From NCBI GenBank assembly GCA_017304275.1, contig JAFKKW010000205.1:1-15858 (forward strand): 15,858 nt of DNA, given 5' to 3'. Position 1 is the first letter of the stretch, and each line of letters opens with the position of its first letter. Position numbers and translations under genes: made by a program. The DNA comes from Hyphomicrobiales bacterium. Its GTDB lineage: Bacteria > Pseudomonadota > Alphaproteobacteria > Rhizobiales > Hyphomicrobiaceae. This document shows, piece after piece, positions 1 through 6,879 of the stretch. Under the pieces are notes generated by a model. The model was not told where the DNA came from and did no database searches. It worked only from the letters and a program-made list of their open reading frames with translations.

Positions 1-1
1 C

Positions 2-418
2 GATCGTGCGCTGTCCTTCTATCGCGATGTCCTGGGCTTCGAGGTCACGCAGCGCTACGGCAAAGAAGCGGCCTTCGTCTCGGCCGGCGGCTATCATCAC
101 CACATCGGATTGAACACCTGGGAAAGCCGGGGCGGACAGCCGCCCCCGCCCGGCACGACCGGACTGTACCACGTGGCGATTCTCTACCCGACGCGGGCGG
201 CCCTCGCGGATGCGCTGCGGCGCGTGTTGGCGGCGGGCATCCCGCTCGAGGGCGCGAGCGACCATGGCGTCAGCGAGGCCATCTACCTGCGCGATCCCGA
301 CGGCAACGGCGTTGAGCTCTATCGCGATCGCCCCGAGGCGGAATGGCCGCGCACGGCCGACGGCGCCCTCGCCATGACGACTGCCCCTCTCGACCTCGCC
401 GCTCTCGCCAAAGCGTGA
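2..418 (+). CDS. VOC family protein, catechol-2,3-dioxygenase-like (5' truncated by window)
   Basis: The reading frame is open from the left edge, so the N-terminus is missing; 138 residues remain. VOC proteins are built from paired beta-alpha-beta-beta-beta modules that hold a divalent metal with His/Glu ligands. Visible signatures are YHHHIGLNTW (about residues 31-40), LYHVAI with His57, and DPDGNGVELYRDRP with Glu105 as the likely third ligand. These match the CatE/extradiol-dioxygenase-like branch, which opens catechol-type rings, more closely than glyoxalase I. CatE of Bacillus is about twice as long (two repeats), so this is either a short form or a longer protein cut by the window; the substrate cannot be told. 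The gene stands alone, with rpmB facing it on the other strand. The family assignment is firm and the reaction is not. Confidence 0.85.
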   Translation, partial: DRALSFYRDVLGFEVTQRYGKEAAFVSAGGYHHHIGLNTWESRGGQPPPPGTTGLYHVAILYPTRAALADALRRVLAAGIPLEGASDHGVSEAIYLRDPDGNGVELYRDRPEAEWPRTADGALAMTTAPLDLAALAKA

Positions 419-443
419 GGTGCGGGGCCGAAGCACCGCTTTT
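419..443 (+). terminator. possible weak terminator of the VOC gene
   Basis: Directly after the stop codon a 5-bp stem (GGTGC 419-423 with GCACC 433-437, 9-nt loop) is followed by GCTTTT at 438-443. The stem is short and the T run is only four long, so this is a modest candidate. Confidence 0.35.
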
Positions 444-521
444 CCGCTCTCAGCGATTGTTATGGCGAACGGCTCGCCTCTCGCGACTCGTCCCGGCGTT
501 GCCCGTTCCGGCCAAGCCCCG

Positions 522-562
522 AAACGAAACATGCGCCGCACCGGTTTCCCGACGGGCGCATG
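522..562 (-). terminator. intrinsic terminator of rpmB
   Basis: A perfect 8-bp inverted repeat (CATGCGCC at 530-537, GGCGCATG at 555-562) lies 37 nt beyond the rpmB stop. Read in the direction of rpmB transcription, the stem is followed by TTTCGTTTC, a U-rich though interrupted tract. Position, stem and T-rich exit together support a minus-strand terminator. It also separates rpmB from the convergent VOC gene. Confidence 0.6.
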
Positions 563-598
563 CTGAACCTGCTGACGAAAGCCGCTGGGGACCTTGGC

Positions 599-892
599 TT
601 AGGCGGCCTTCTCGGCCTTCACCTTCGCGATCTCGCGCTTGAGCTTCTGGCACTCGGGCGAGAGATCCTCCGCCTTGGCCTTGGCCAGGAACGCGTCGAG
701 GCCGCCGCGGTGCTCGACGGACTTCAGCGCATGCGCGGTGATGCGCAGCTTCACCTGCCGCTCGAGCGCCTCGCTGATCAGCGTGACGTTGACGAGGTTG
801 GGCCGGAACTTGCGCCGCGTGGCGTTCTCGGCGTGGCTCCTGATATTGCCAGAAAGGGGCAGCTTGCCCGTCAACTCACAGCGCCTGGTCAT
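599..892 (-). CDS. rpmB: 50S ribosomal protein L28
   Basis: This 97-residue protein begins MTRRCELTGKLPLSGN and continues through SHAENATRRKFRPNL, the signature of bacterial L28 in its alphaproteobacterial length (about 95-100 residues, longer than the ~78 of E. coli because of a C-terminal helix). L28 is a small basic protein of the large ribosomal subunit. The C-terminal third is a Lys/Ala/Glu-rich helix. The ATG start at 890-892 is preceded on the minus strand by AAGGA with about 7 nt spacing. In many proteobacteria rpmB is paired with rpmG, but here it stands alone, as is common in alphaproteobacteria, with its own terminator. It is divergent from the DUF3108 gene, so its promoter must lie in 893-1280. 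Confidence 0.97.
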   Translation of the reverse strand: MTRRCELTGKLPLSGNIRSHAENATRRKFRPNLVNVTLISEALERQVKLRITAHALKSVEHRGGLDAFLAKAKAEDLSPECQKLKREIAKVKAEKAA

Positions 893-1283
893 CTCGAAAT
901 CCTTGGCTCTTCGCCCCCACGACCGACCGTCCGCCCCAAGAGCAGGTCCGGAATCACGGGGAAAATCAATGAGAATGGCCCCGCTGACCGGGATCGGCGG
1001 GACCGTTGGCGCCTTCTATACGCGAGCCGCGTTCTGCGCGTCAAGCAGCCCGTCCGTCCCGCCCGTGATGGAAAGCGGCCACAGGGACCGGGAAACCCGT
1101 CCGGAACGAAACGGTTTGTTTGTGGATTGCCTGGATGAAAGGCCGTCCCGGGGCGGCGCGCGGTGGAGCGAATTGTTAAACGTTGGACGGCAAAATGCGC
1201 GTCTCCGGCGATCCTGAATAGACCAGCGTTTTGCCCTCCTCGCGAAAGCGAGCACGAGCAATGGGTGGGGGTGAGTGGTGAAG
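893..1283. promoter_or_regulatory. divergent intergenic region between rpmB and the DUF3108 gene
   Basis: About 390 bases without a convincing gene. It must carry the promoters of rpmB (leftward) and of the DUF3108 gene (rightward). Short open frames cross it in several frames, but none has a ribosome-binding site together with recognisable protein. On the rpmB side, a 6-bp inverted repeat (906-911 with 938-943, 26-nt loop) would lie in the rpmB leader just upstream of its Shine-Dalgarno, a possible but weak structure. I could not assign -35/-10 boxes with any confidence. Confidence 0.4.
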
Positions 1284-2141
1284 ATGTTTCAAGTCCCGTC
1301 TCGTCGCGTCCTGTTGGGCGTCGCGTCCTTGGGTGTTGCCGCCCTCGCCGCGCTGACCCCGATGTCGCTCCTCGCCACGGCGGCCCCGCTGCCGACGGGC
1401 GTATCGCCGGTCCGGGTCGATGCCAGCTACAAGATCACCCTCAACGGGTTCAATCTCGGCGGCTTCAACTTCAAGTCCAATGTCGGCCGCAACCAGTACA
1501 ATCTCGAGACGGATGTCGAGATCTCGGCGCTGCTCGGCATCTTCAAATGGAAGGGCGTGACCCACTCGTCCGGCAAGGTCGACGCCAAGGCGCCCCAGCC
1601 CGCGGATTTCCGCTTTGATTATGAGAGCACCGTTCGCAACGGCTCGATTGTCATGGGCTTCGACAAGGAGGGCATCGAGCGCCTCTCGGTGCAGCCGCTC
1701 ACCGTCGAGGCGCCGGACACCGTGCCCCTCGCCCCCGCTCACCTGAAAGGCGTGTTCGATCCGCTGAGCGCCATTTTGGCGATCACCCACAGCGACGCGC
1801 CGAGCCCCTGTGGCCGCAAATTCTCGATCTTCGACGGCAAGCAGCGCTTCGATATTGCGCTCCGGTTCGCCCGCGAGGAGCCCGTTGTCGGCATCCCAAA
1901 CGAGACCGCCGTGGTCTGCCGCGTGAAGTACACCCCGATTGCGGGCTTCCGCCCCACCGAGGACACCCGCCAGCTCGCCGCCTCGAACGACATCGAGATC
2001 GTGTTCCGCATGGTTCCGGCCGCCAAGCTGATGCTGCCGCAATCGGTCGCCGTCCCGACCGCCGTCGGTGCTGCCCGCATCGACTTGGAGCGCGTGAACA
2101 TCCAGTTGCCCGAGCGCGGACGCGTCGCATCCGTCGACTGA
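1284..2141 (+). CDS. DUF3108 domain-containing exported protein
   Basis: This 285-residue protein starts MFQVPSRR, followed by a hydrophobic stretch (about 9-28) and an Ala-rich cleavage region near LLATAAPLP, a clear Sec-type signal peptide. The mature part opens with a beta-rich DASYKITLNGFNLGGFNF segment typical of DUF3108, a periplasmic family of unknown function that is widespread in Rhizobiales. Two cysteines (in PSPCGRKF and VVCRVKY) could form a disulfide. I chose ATG 1284 because GGGGTGAG ends 9 nt before it; in-frame GTG codons at 1275 and 1278 are possible alternatives. It precedes the SUV3-like helicase by 204 nt, the usual neighbour order in this order of bacteria. Its molecular role is not known, and nothing in the sequence suggests catalysis. 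Confidence 0.85.
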   Translation: MFQVPSRRVLLGVASLGVAALAALTPMSLLATAAPLPTGVSPVRVDASYKITLNGFNLGGFNFKSNVGRNQYNLETDVEISALLGIFKWKGVTHSSGKVDAKAPQPADFRFDYESTVRNGSIVMGFDKEGIERLSVQPLTVEAPDTVPLAPAHLKGVFDPLSAILAITHSDAPSPCGRKFSIFDGKQRFDIALRFAREEPVVGIPNETAVVCRVKYTPIAGFRPTEDTRQLAASNDIEIVFRMVPAAKLMLPQSVAVPTAVGAARIDLERVNIQLPERGRVASVD

Positions 2142-2300
2142 GGGGCAATTCTGCCTCATCCGATGACCGTAGAGGGCGCGGCACCATCGCCGCCCTTCCC
2201 GCGCCGCCGTGCATGCGCTTGGCAACTTTTCCCGGACGCTTCGAGGTTGCTACGCGTCAGGCGTGCAAACTGCCGGACGAAAAGCCTTGATCTCGAACCA

Positions 2301-2336
2301 CTCCAATGCAATGCCAAGTGCGCTTTGTCATTGGAG
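2301..2336 (+). promoter_or_regulatory. hairpin covering the helicase ribosome-binding site
   Basis: CTCCAATG (2301-2308) is an exact 8-bp inverted complement of CATTGGAG (2329-2336), with a 20-nt loop. The right arm contains GGAG (2333-2336), the Shine-Dalgarno of the helicase ATG at 2346 (9 nt spacing). In the mRNA the stem would hide the ribosome-binding site. The repeat is seen directly; its regulatory role is inferred. Confidence 0.5.
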
Positions 2337-2345
2337 ACCTCGCGT

Positions 2346-5300
2346 ATGGCCAGCGATCTGGAAACGCGCATTCGTAACGTAACCGCGGTTCTCGGCCCCA
2401 CCAACACCGGCAAGACCCATCTCGCCATCGAGCGTATGCTAGGTCACGAAAGCGGCATGATCGGCCTGCCGCTGCGGCTGTTGGCACGCGAGGTCTACGA
2501 CAAGATCGCAGCCCGCGTCGGCGCGGAGAAGGTCGCGCTCATCACCGGCGAGGAGAAGATCAAGCCGGAGCGCGCCCGCTATTGGGTGGCGACCGTCGAA
2601 GCGATGCCGCGCGACGTCGACGTGGATTTCCTCGCCATCGACGAGATCCAGCTCGCCGCCGACCCCGAGCGCGGGCACGTCTTTACCGACCGGCTGCTGC
2701 ATGCGCGCGGCCGTGCCGAGACGCTGCTCCTCGGCGCGCAGACCATGCGCGAGACCATTCAGGATCTGATCCCCGGCGCCAATTTCATCTCGCGTCCGCG
2801 CCTGTCGCGCCTGACCTACGCCGGCGAGAAGAAGATCACGCGGCTCCCCGGCCGCACGGCCGTCGTGGCGTTCTCGGCCAACGAGGTCTACGCCATCGCC
2901 GAGCTGATCCGTCGCCAGCGGGGCGGAACCGCGGTCGTGCTCGGCGCGCTTTCGCCGCGCACGCGCAACGCCCAGGTCGAGCTCTATCAATCGGGTGACG
3001 TCGACTTCCTCGTCGCCACCGACGCCATCGGCATGGGCCTCAATCTCGATGTCGATCACGTCGCCTTCTCCGCCGTGCGCAAGTTCGACGGTCAGAATTT
3101 CCGCAACCTGACGCCGAGCGAGATCGGCCAGATTGCCGGCCGCGCCGGCCGCCATATGAACGACGGCACCTTCGGCGTGACCGGCAACTGCGAGCCGTTC
3201 GACGCCGATCTGGTCGAGCGGCTCGAAACGCACACCTTTGACAACGTGCGCGTTCTGCAGTGGCGCAACCGCCGTCTCGATTTCGCGTCACTCGATCGAC
3301 TGCGGGACAGCCTGCGCGAGATGCCGAACGAGCAGCGCCTCATCCGCGCTCGCATGGCCGACGACGTGATCGCGCTCGAGACCTTGGCCAATGACCGTGA
3401 GATTGCCGGTTACGCGTCGAGCCAAGCCGCTGTGCAGCGCCTGTGGGAGGTTTGTCAGCTCCCCGACTACCGCAAGATCTCGTCGCAGAGCCACGCCGAG
3501 CTGATCGGCACGCTCTACGGCTACCTGATGAGCCCTGAAGGGCGCGTGCCCGAGGACTGGTTCGCCAAGCAGGTCGCCTTCGCCGACCGCACCGACGGCG
3601 ACATCGATACGCTCGCCAACCGCATCGCGCACATCCGCACCTGGACCTTCGTGTCTAACCGCGCCGATTGGCTGCGCGACCCGGCCCATTGGCAGGCACG
3701 CACGCGCGCCATCGAGGACAGCCTCTCGGATGCGCTCCACGAGCAGTTGACGCAGCGTTTCGTCGACCGCCGCACGAGCGCGCTCATGAAGGGCCTGCGC
3801 GACAAGGAGGAGCTCTCGGCCGAGATCGCCGAGGATGGCGCGATCCATGTCGAGAACCATTTCGTAGGGCGCCTGCGCGGGTTCCGGTTCTCTCCCGAGA
3901 CGCAGGCGGAAGGCATCCACGGCAAGGCCGCCCGCAGCGCGGCCGCCCATGTTCTCTCGCGCGAGCTCGGCATGCGCGCACGCCGCGTCGCCGCCGCCAA
4001 GATCGATGCCTTCAAGCTGACGCGTACCGCGCGCGTGCTGTGGCGCGACGAGGAGATCGCCGAGTTCCAGCCCGCCGACGATCCGTTGAAGCCGCAGGTC
4101 GTGCTGCTCGCCGACGAGCACTTGTCGGGGCCGGACCGCGAGAAGGTTCAGGCGCGCCTCGAGGCATGGCGCGACGAGATCATCGCCGAGCGCCTGAAGC
4201 CGCTGGTGGAGATTGCCAAGGCTGAGGACGTCACGGGTCTTGCGCGCGGCATCGCATTCCGCCTCACGGAAAGCTTCGGCATGCTGAAGCGCGAGCTGAT
4301 CACGGACATGATGAAGGGCCTGGATCAGGAGGCGCGCGCGCAGCTCCGCAAGTACGGCGTACGTTTCGGCGCCTTCAACATCTACTTCCCGGCGCTCTTG
4401 AAGCCCGCACCCGCCGAGCTGTCCGCCACGCTTTGGACCTTGAAGAATGCGTCGTCTCACGGCATCGCGCTCGACGCGCTGCCCGAGCTGCCGCGCGCCG
4501 GTCTGACGTCGGCGCCGGTGCAGGCCGCCTTGCCCGAGCCGCTCTATCGCGCCTACGGATTTCACGTCTGCGGCCCGCGCGCCGTGCGCCTCGACATCCT
4601 CGAGCGCTTGGCCGACCTGATCCGCCCCTTGCTGGCGTGGCGGTCGAACCCCGACAACCCCACGCAGCCGCCCAAGGGGGCGACCGGTGACGGCGGCTTC
4701 GTCGTCACGCCGGAGATGATGTCGATCCTCGGCTGCTCGCCCGACGAGCTGTCGAACGTGCTGAAGGCGCTGGGCTTCCGGCTTGACCGCAAGACGGTAC
4801 CGAAACCGGCGGAGCCGGCGGCAAAGCCAACGACGCCGGCGCCGGGCGAGCCCGCGTTGTCCGACGTCGCCGCAACGCCGGTAGCAGAAGCCCCAGCCCC
4901 GTCTGCCGACATCCCTGCGGCCGAAATCAATCCGCAAGCCTCCGCACAACCGGACTCCGCCCTTGAAGGAGAGGCCCTACCAGCCGACAGTGGGGAGCCC
5001 CCTCTCGCCGCCCCTGCCCCCCAGGGAGAGGGAGAAGAGGCGGCTGCCCCCACGTCCGCGCCCGAGACGATCGTTATCGACATCTGGCGCCCCAGGCGCC
5101 ACCGCAGCGAGGACCGCGCGGGCGCAGGCCGGCGCGACGCGCGCCAGGATGGCGACCGCCGCGAAGGCGCCGGCAGAAACCGCCGCCACGGCCGCCATCG
5201 CAACGGAGATCCCAAGCCGGCAGAGGCGGCGAGTCCCGTCTCGGCCGAAGCAGCCACGGCAGCCGGCGGGCAATCGCAGGCGGAGCAGCGGCCGGCGGAC

Positions 5301-5567
5301 GCGGTGCCGCCGGGCCACAAGCAGCGTCACGGCGGAAACCGCGATCGGGGACGCGACCGCAACGAGCGCGACGGCGATCGCAACCGGCAGCGGCAACGTC
5401 ATGACCGCCGCGACGACAAGCGCCGCAATGGCGATCGCCACGTCCCGACCATCCATTCCGCGGCACCACCGAAAAAGGGCGGGGTCGACCCGGATTCGCC
5501 CTTTGCGTCGCTTGGCGCTCTCCGCGACGCACTCGCTAAGCAGGCCCGCGAAAAGAACCCTTCATGA
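2346..5567 (+). CDS. SUV3-like DEAD/DEAH-box RNA helicase with long basic C-terminal tail
   Basis: This 1073-residue helicase resembles mitochondrial SUV3, the RNA-unwinding partner in RNA degradation. Walker A GPTNTGKT is at 17-24, the conserved GLPLRLLAREVYD at 40-52, Walker B DEIQ at 99-102, GAQTM follows, motif V ATDAIGMGLNLD lies near 225-236 and motif VI QIAGRAGR at 262-269. A SUV3-type C-terminal region ends near residue 815. From about 818 to the end the protein is low-complexity: first Ala/Pro/Glu-rich, then dense in Arg, Asp, Asn, Gly and His, as in RNA-binding tails. The frame is open upstream to 2163, but ATG 2346 has GGAG at 9 nt and the protein upstream of it looks random. The gene overlaps the S4 gene by ATGA. 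A hairpin covers its ribosome-binding site and a REP-like palindrome sits inside the tail. Family firm; substrate RNAs unknown. Confidence 0.92.
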   Translation: MASDLETRIRNVTAVLGPTNTGKTHLAIERMLGHESGMIGLPLRLLAREVYDKIAARVGAEKVALITGEEKIKPERARYWVATVEAMPRDVDVDFLAIDEIQLAADPERGHVFTDRLLHARGRAETLLLGAQTMRETIQDLIPGANFISRPRLSRLTYAGEKKITRLPGRTAVVAFSANEVYAIAELIRRQRGGTAVVLGALSPRTRNAQVELYQSGDVDFLVATDAIGMGLNLDVDHVAFSAVRKFDGQNFRNLTPSEIGQIAGRAGRHMNDGTFGVTGNCEPFDADLVERLETHTFDNVRVLQWRNRRLDFASLDRLRDSLREMPNEQRLIRARMADDVIALETLANDREIAGYASSQAAVQRLWEVCQLPDYRKISSQSHAELIGTLYGYLMSPEGRVPEDWFAKQVAFADRTDGDIDTLANRIAHIRTWTFVSNRADWLRDPAHWQARTRAIEDSLSDALHEQLTQRFVDRRTSALMKGLRDKEELSAEIAEDGAIHVENHFVGRLRGFRFSPETQAEGIHGKAARSAAAHVLSRELGMRARRVAAAKIDAFKLTRTARVLWRDEEIAEFQPADDPLKPQVVLLADEHLSGPDREKVQARLEAWRDEIIAERLKPLVEIAKAEDVTGLARGIAFRLTESFGMLKRELITDMMKGLDQEARAQLRKYGVRFGAFNIYFPALLKPAPAELSATLWTLKNASSHGIALDALPELPRAGLTSAPVQAALPEPLYRAYGFHVCGPRAVRLDILERLADLIRPLLAWRSNPDNPTQPPKGATGDGGFVVTPEMMSILGCSPDELSNVLKALGFRLDRKTVPKPAEPAAKPTTPAPGEPALSDVAATPVAEAPAPSADIPAAEINPQASAQPDSALEGEALPADSGEPPLAAPAPQGEGEEAAAPTSAPETIVIDIWRPRRHRSEDRAGAGRRDARQDGDRREGAGRNRRHGRHRNGDPKPAEAASPVSAEAATAAGGQSQAEQRPADAVPPGHKQRHGGNRDRGRDRNERDGDRNRQRQRHDRRDDKRRNGDRHVPTIHSAAPPKKGGVDPDSPFASLGALRDALAKQAREKNPS
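4996..5036. repeat. REP-like palindrome embedded in the helicase tail
   Basis: CCCTCTC (5000-5006) and GAGAGGG (5026-5032) form a 7-bp inverted repeat around a very C-rich loop. The sequence resembles the interspersed 'CCCTCTCCC...GGGAGAGGG' palindromes common in proteobacterial genomes. One other frame reads SPPLPPRERE, a translation typical of such elements. Here it is read in frame as Pro/Ala/Gly/Glu-rich tail sequence. The resemblance to a repeat family is from memory and not verified. Confidence 0.4.
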
Positions 5568-5959
5568 TGAAGCCCGCCGCTGAGACCTCCCAGCGTCTCG
5601 ACAAGTGGCTTTGGTTCGCCCGAGTCGCCAAATCGCGCACGCTCGCTGCCACCGCCGTGACCGAGGGCAAGATCAAGGTCAACCGCGTACGGGCCGAGAA
5701 GGCCAGTCAGCTCGTCAAGGTCGGCGATGTGATCACCTCCCGCCTCGCGCGCACCGTGCGGGTGCTGAAGGTGGCCGCCATCGGCACACGGCGGGGGCCT
5801 GCAATCGAGGCGCAGACGCTTTACGAAGATCTGACTCCTCGCCTCGAGCGTAAGCCCGATCAGGGAGAGCCCATGGCGTGGGCCGGGCGTACACCCGGCG
5901 CCGGCCGGCCGACGAAACGCGATCGCCGCCATATTGAGGAGCTCAAGCGTGGCGATTGA
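5564..5959 (+). CDS. hslR: S4-domain RNA-binding protein, Hsp15/HslR-like
   Basis: This 131-residue basic protein carries one S4 domain at about residues 10-70: QRLDKWLWFARVAKSRTLAA, then GKIKVNRVRAEKASQLVKVGD. That is the classical S4 fold shared with ribosomal protein S4 and Hsp15. Hsp15 binds free 50S subunits that still carry a nascent chain; whether this homologue does the same is inference. The C-terminus (GRPTKRDRRHIEELKRGD) is a basic tail common in Hsp15-type proteins. Its ATG at 5564 overlaps the helicase stop (ATGA), so translation is probably coupled; a second ATG at 5567 is also possible. It sits between an RNA helicase and a transcription-factor gene, consistent with an RNA role. 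Confidence 0.88.
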   Translation: MMKPAAETSQRLDKWLWFARVAKSRTLAATAVTEGKIKVNRVRAEKASQLVKVGDVITSRLARTVRVLKVAAIGTRRGPAIEAQTLYEDLTPRLERKPDQGEPMAWAGRTPGAGRPTKRDRRHIEELKRGD

Positions 5960-6054
5960 CCGAAGTCGGTCTGTGACGTTGCGGGACTTGCTATGGTGCC
6001 CGGCATTTGGCACACCCCAAAGCTCACCCCGAAGAAATCCGGACACGTCCGCTC

Positions 6055-6393
6055 ATGACCTACGTCGTCAACGACAAGTGCATCAAATGTAAGTACACGG
6101 ACTGCGTGGAGGTGTGCCCCGTGGATTGTTTCTACGAGGGTGAGAACATGCTGGTCATCCACCCCGACGAGTGCATCGATTGCGGGGTTTGCGAGCCCGA
6201 ATGCCCGGCCGAGGCCATCAAACCGGATACCGAGCCCGGTCTCGAGCGCTGGCTCGAGCTTAATCGCGAATACGCAGATAAATGGCCAAACATTACTTCC
6301 AAGAAGCCAGCACCGGGGGATGCGGACCAGTACAAGGATGAAAAGGACAAGTTTGAGAAATATTTTTCTTCGGAGCCTGGGACGGGCGACTGA
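6055..6393 (+). CDS. fdxA: seven-iron ferredoxin FdxA ([3Fe-4S][4Fe-4S])
   Basis: This 112-residue protein starts MTYVVNDKCIKCKYTDC, the usual start of FdxA. Cysteines lie at 9, 12, 17, 21, 25, 40, 43, 46 and 50. By comparison with Azotobacter ferredoxin I, Cys9, 17 and 50 bind the 3Fe-4S cluster, Cys21, 40, 43 and 46 bind the 4Fe-4S cluster, and Cys12 and 25 are the non-ligand cysteines of this type. The acidic C-terminal extension (about 55-112) is normal for the family. It carries electrons in the cytoplasm; the partner is unknown. In-frame ATG 6007 would add 16 residues unlike the family, so I chose 6055, although no strong Shine-Dalgarno precedes it. It lies 95 nt after the S4 gene, and the codons near its 3' end are AT-richer than in the neighbouring genes. 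Confidence 0.96.
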   Translation: MTYVVNDKCIKCKYTDCVEVCPVDCFYEGENMLVIHPDECIDCGVCEPECPAEAIKPDTEPGLERWLELNREYADKWPNITSKKPAPGDADQYKDEKDKFEKYFSSEPGTGD

Positions 6394-6879
6394 TTATCGA
6401 CTGCCGCCAGGGGAAGTCTCTTGAAGATTCACATGCAACGTACCAAATCGAAGACTTAAGCAAGTTCTTTAAGCGCTAGATCACCACCATTCCCGGTACC
6501 ACTTCAATTTTCGTGAAATTTGTGTTACAAGTAATCCTCGGACAAACTGAAACCGAACAGGAACACACGACGGACAAACACAGTACGATCCAGTCACGGG
6601 CCCGGTTGAAGGTCGTGAGGGTTGTTGCCGTGTGTCGTCCGGGTAACTGTTTCTACCGTGTGGCTTATCGTCCGAAAGAAGGAAAGCGGGTAGCTATTTC
6701 CGATCGGCAACCCGACATGGCTGGGAGATCCTGGACGCCGGCAAATGATCTGCCGACGCACCGGGTTTGCGTGTGAGCGTACGACGACGGGTCGGCACAA
6801 GACCCGCGTGCGATGAGATCGGGTAAGACCGGCTTGATCCGGGGCCGGGTGAGATGTGATACGAGAGAGTGAGAAGTCG
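6394..6879 (+). other. 486-base intergenic region, AT-rich at its left half, leader of carD
   Basis: No convincing gene lies here. The left half is AT-rich for this genome (6481-6540 has 25 G/C of 60), which suits a promoter. The right half is GC-richer and contains a 6-bp stem with a 7-nt loop (CGGGTC 6788-6793, GACCCG 6801-6806), so the carD mRNA may have a long structured leader, or a small RNA may be encoded. An open frame from GTG 6513 to 6776 has no ribosome-binding site and no recognisable protein. No fdxA terminator with a clear T-run was found. Confidence 0.5.
6503..6531 (+). promoter_or_regulatory. candidate promoter for the carD transcript
   Basis: TTCAAT (6503-6508) and TACAAG (6526-6531) are spaced by 17 nt in the most AT-rich part of the gap, a fair approximation to sigma-70 boxes (3/6 and 4/6 matches). 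This would leave a leader of about 340 nt before carD. The motif quality is modest. Confidence 0.25.

Noticed and set aside
1176..2225. A 349-codon minus-strand open frame over the DUF3108 gene
   Set aside because: It is a mirror of a gene with a clear signal peptide and family match; its protein is low-information Arg/Gly/Asp sequence.
2163..2345. N-terminal extension of the helicase upstream of 2346
   Set aside because: The 61 added residues resemble random high-GC translation, and only ATG 2346 has a Shine-Dalgarno at proper spacing.
3288..4949. A 553-codon open frame on the minus strand inside the helicase gene
   Set aside because: It is antisense to an unmistakable helicase, rich in Arg/Leu/Gly/Val as expected of a high-GC shadow frame, and has no recognisable domain.
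6513..6776. A possible 87-residue gene in the fdxA-carD gap
   Set aside because: It has a GTG start without a ribosome-binding site and no recognisable motif; it was kept only as part of the gap description.
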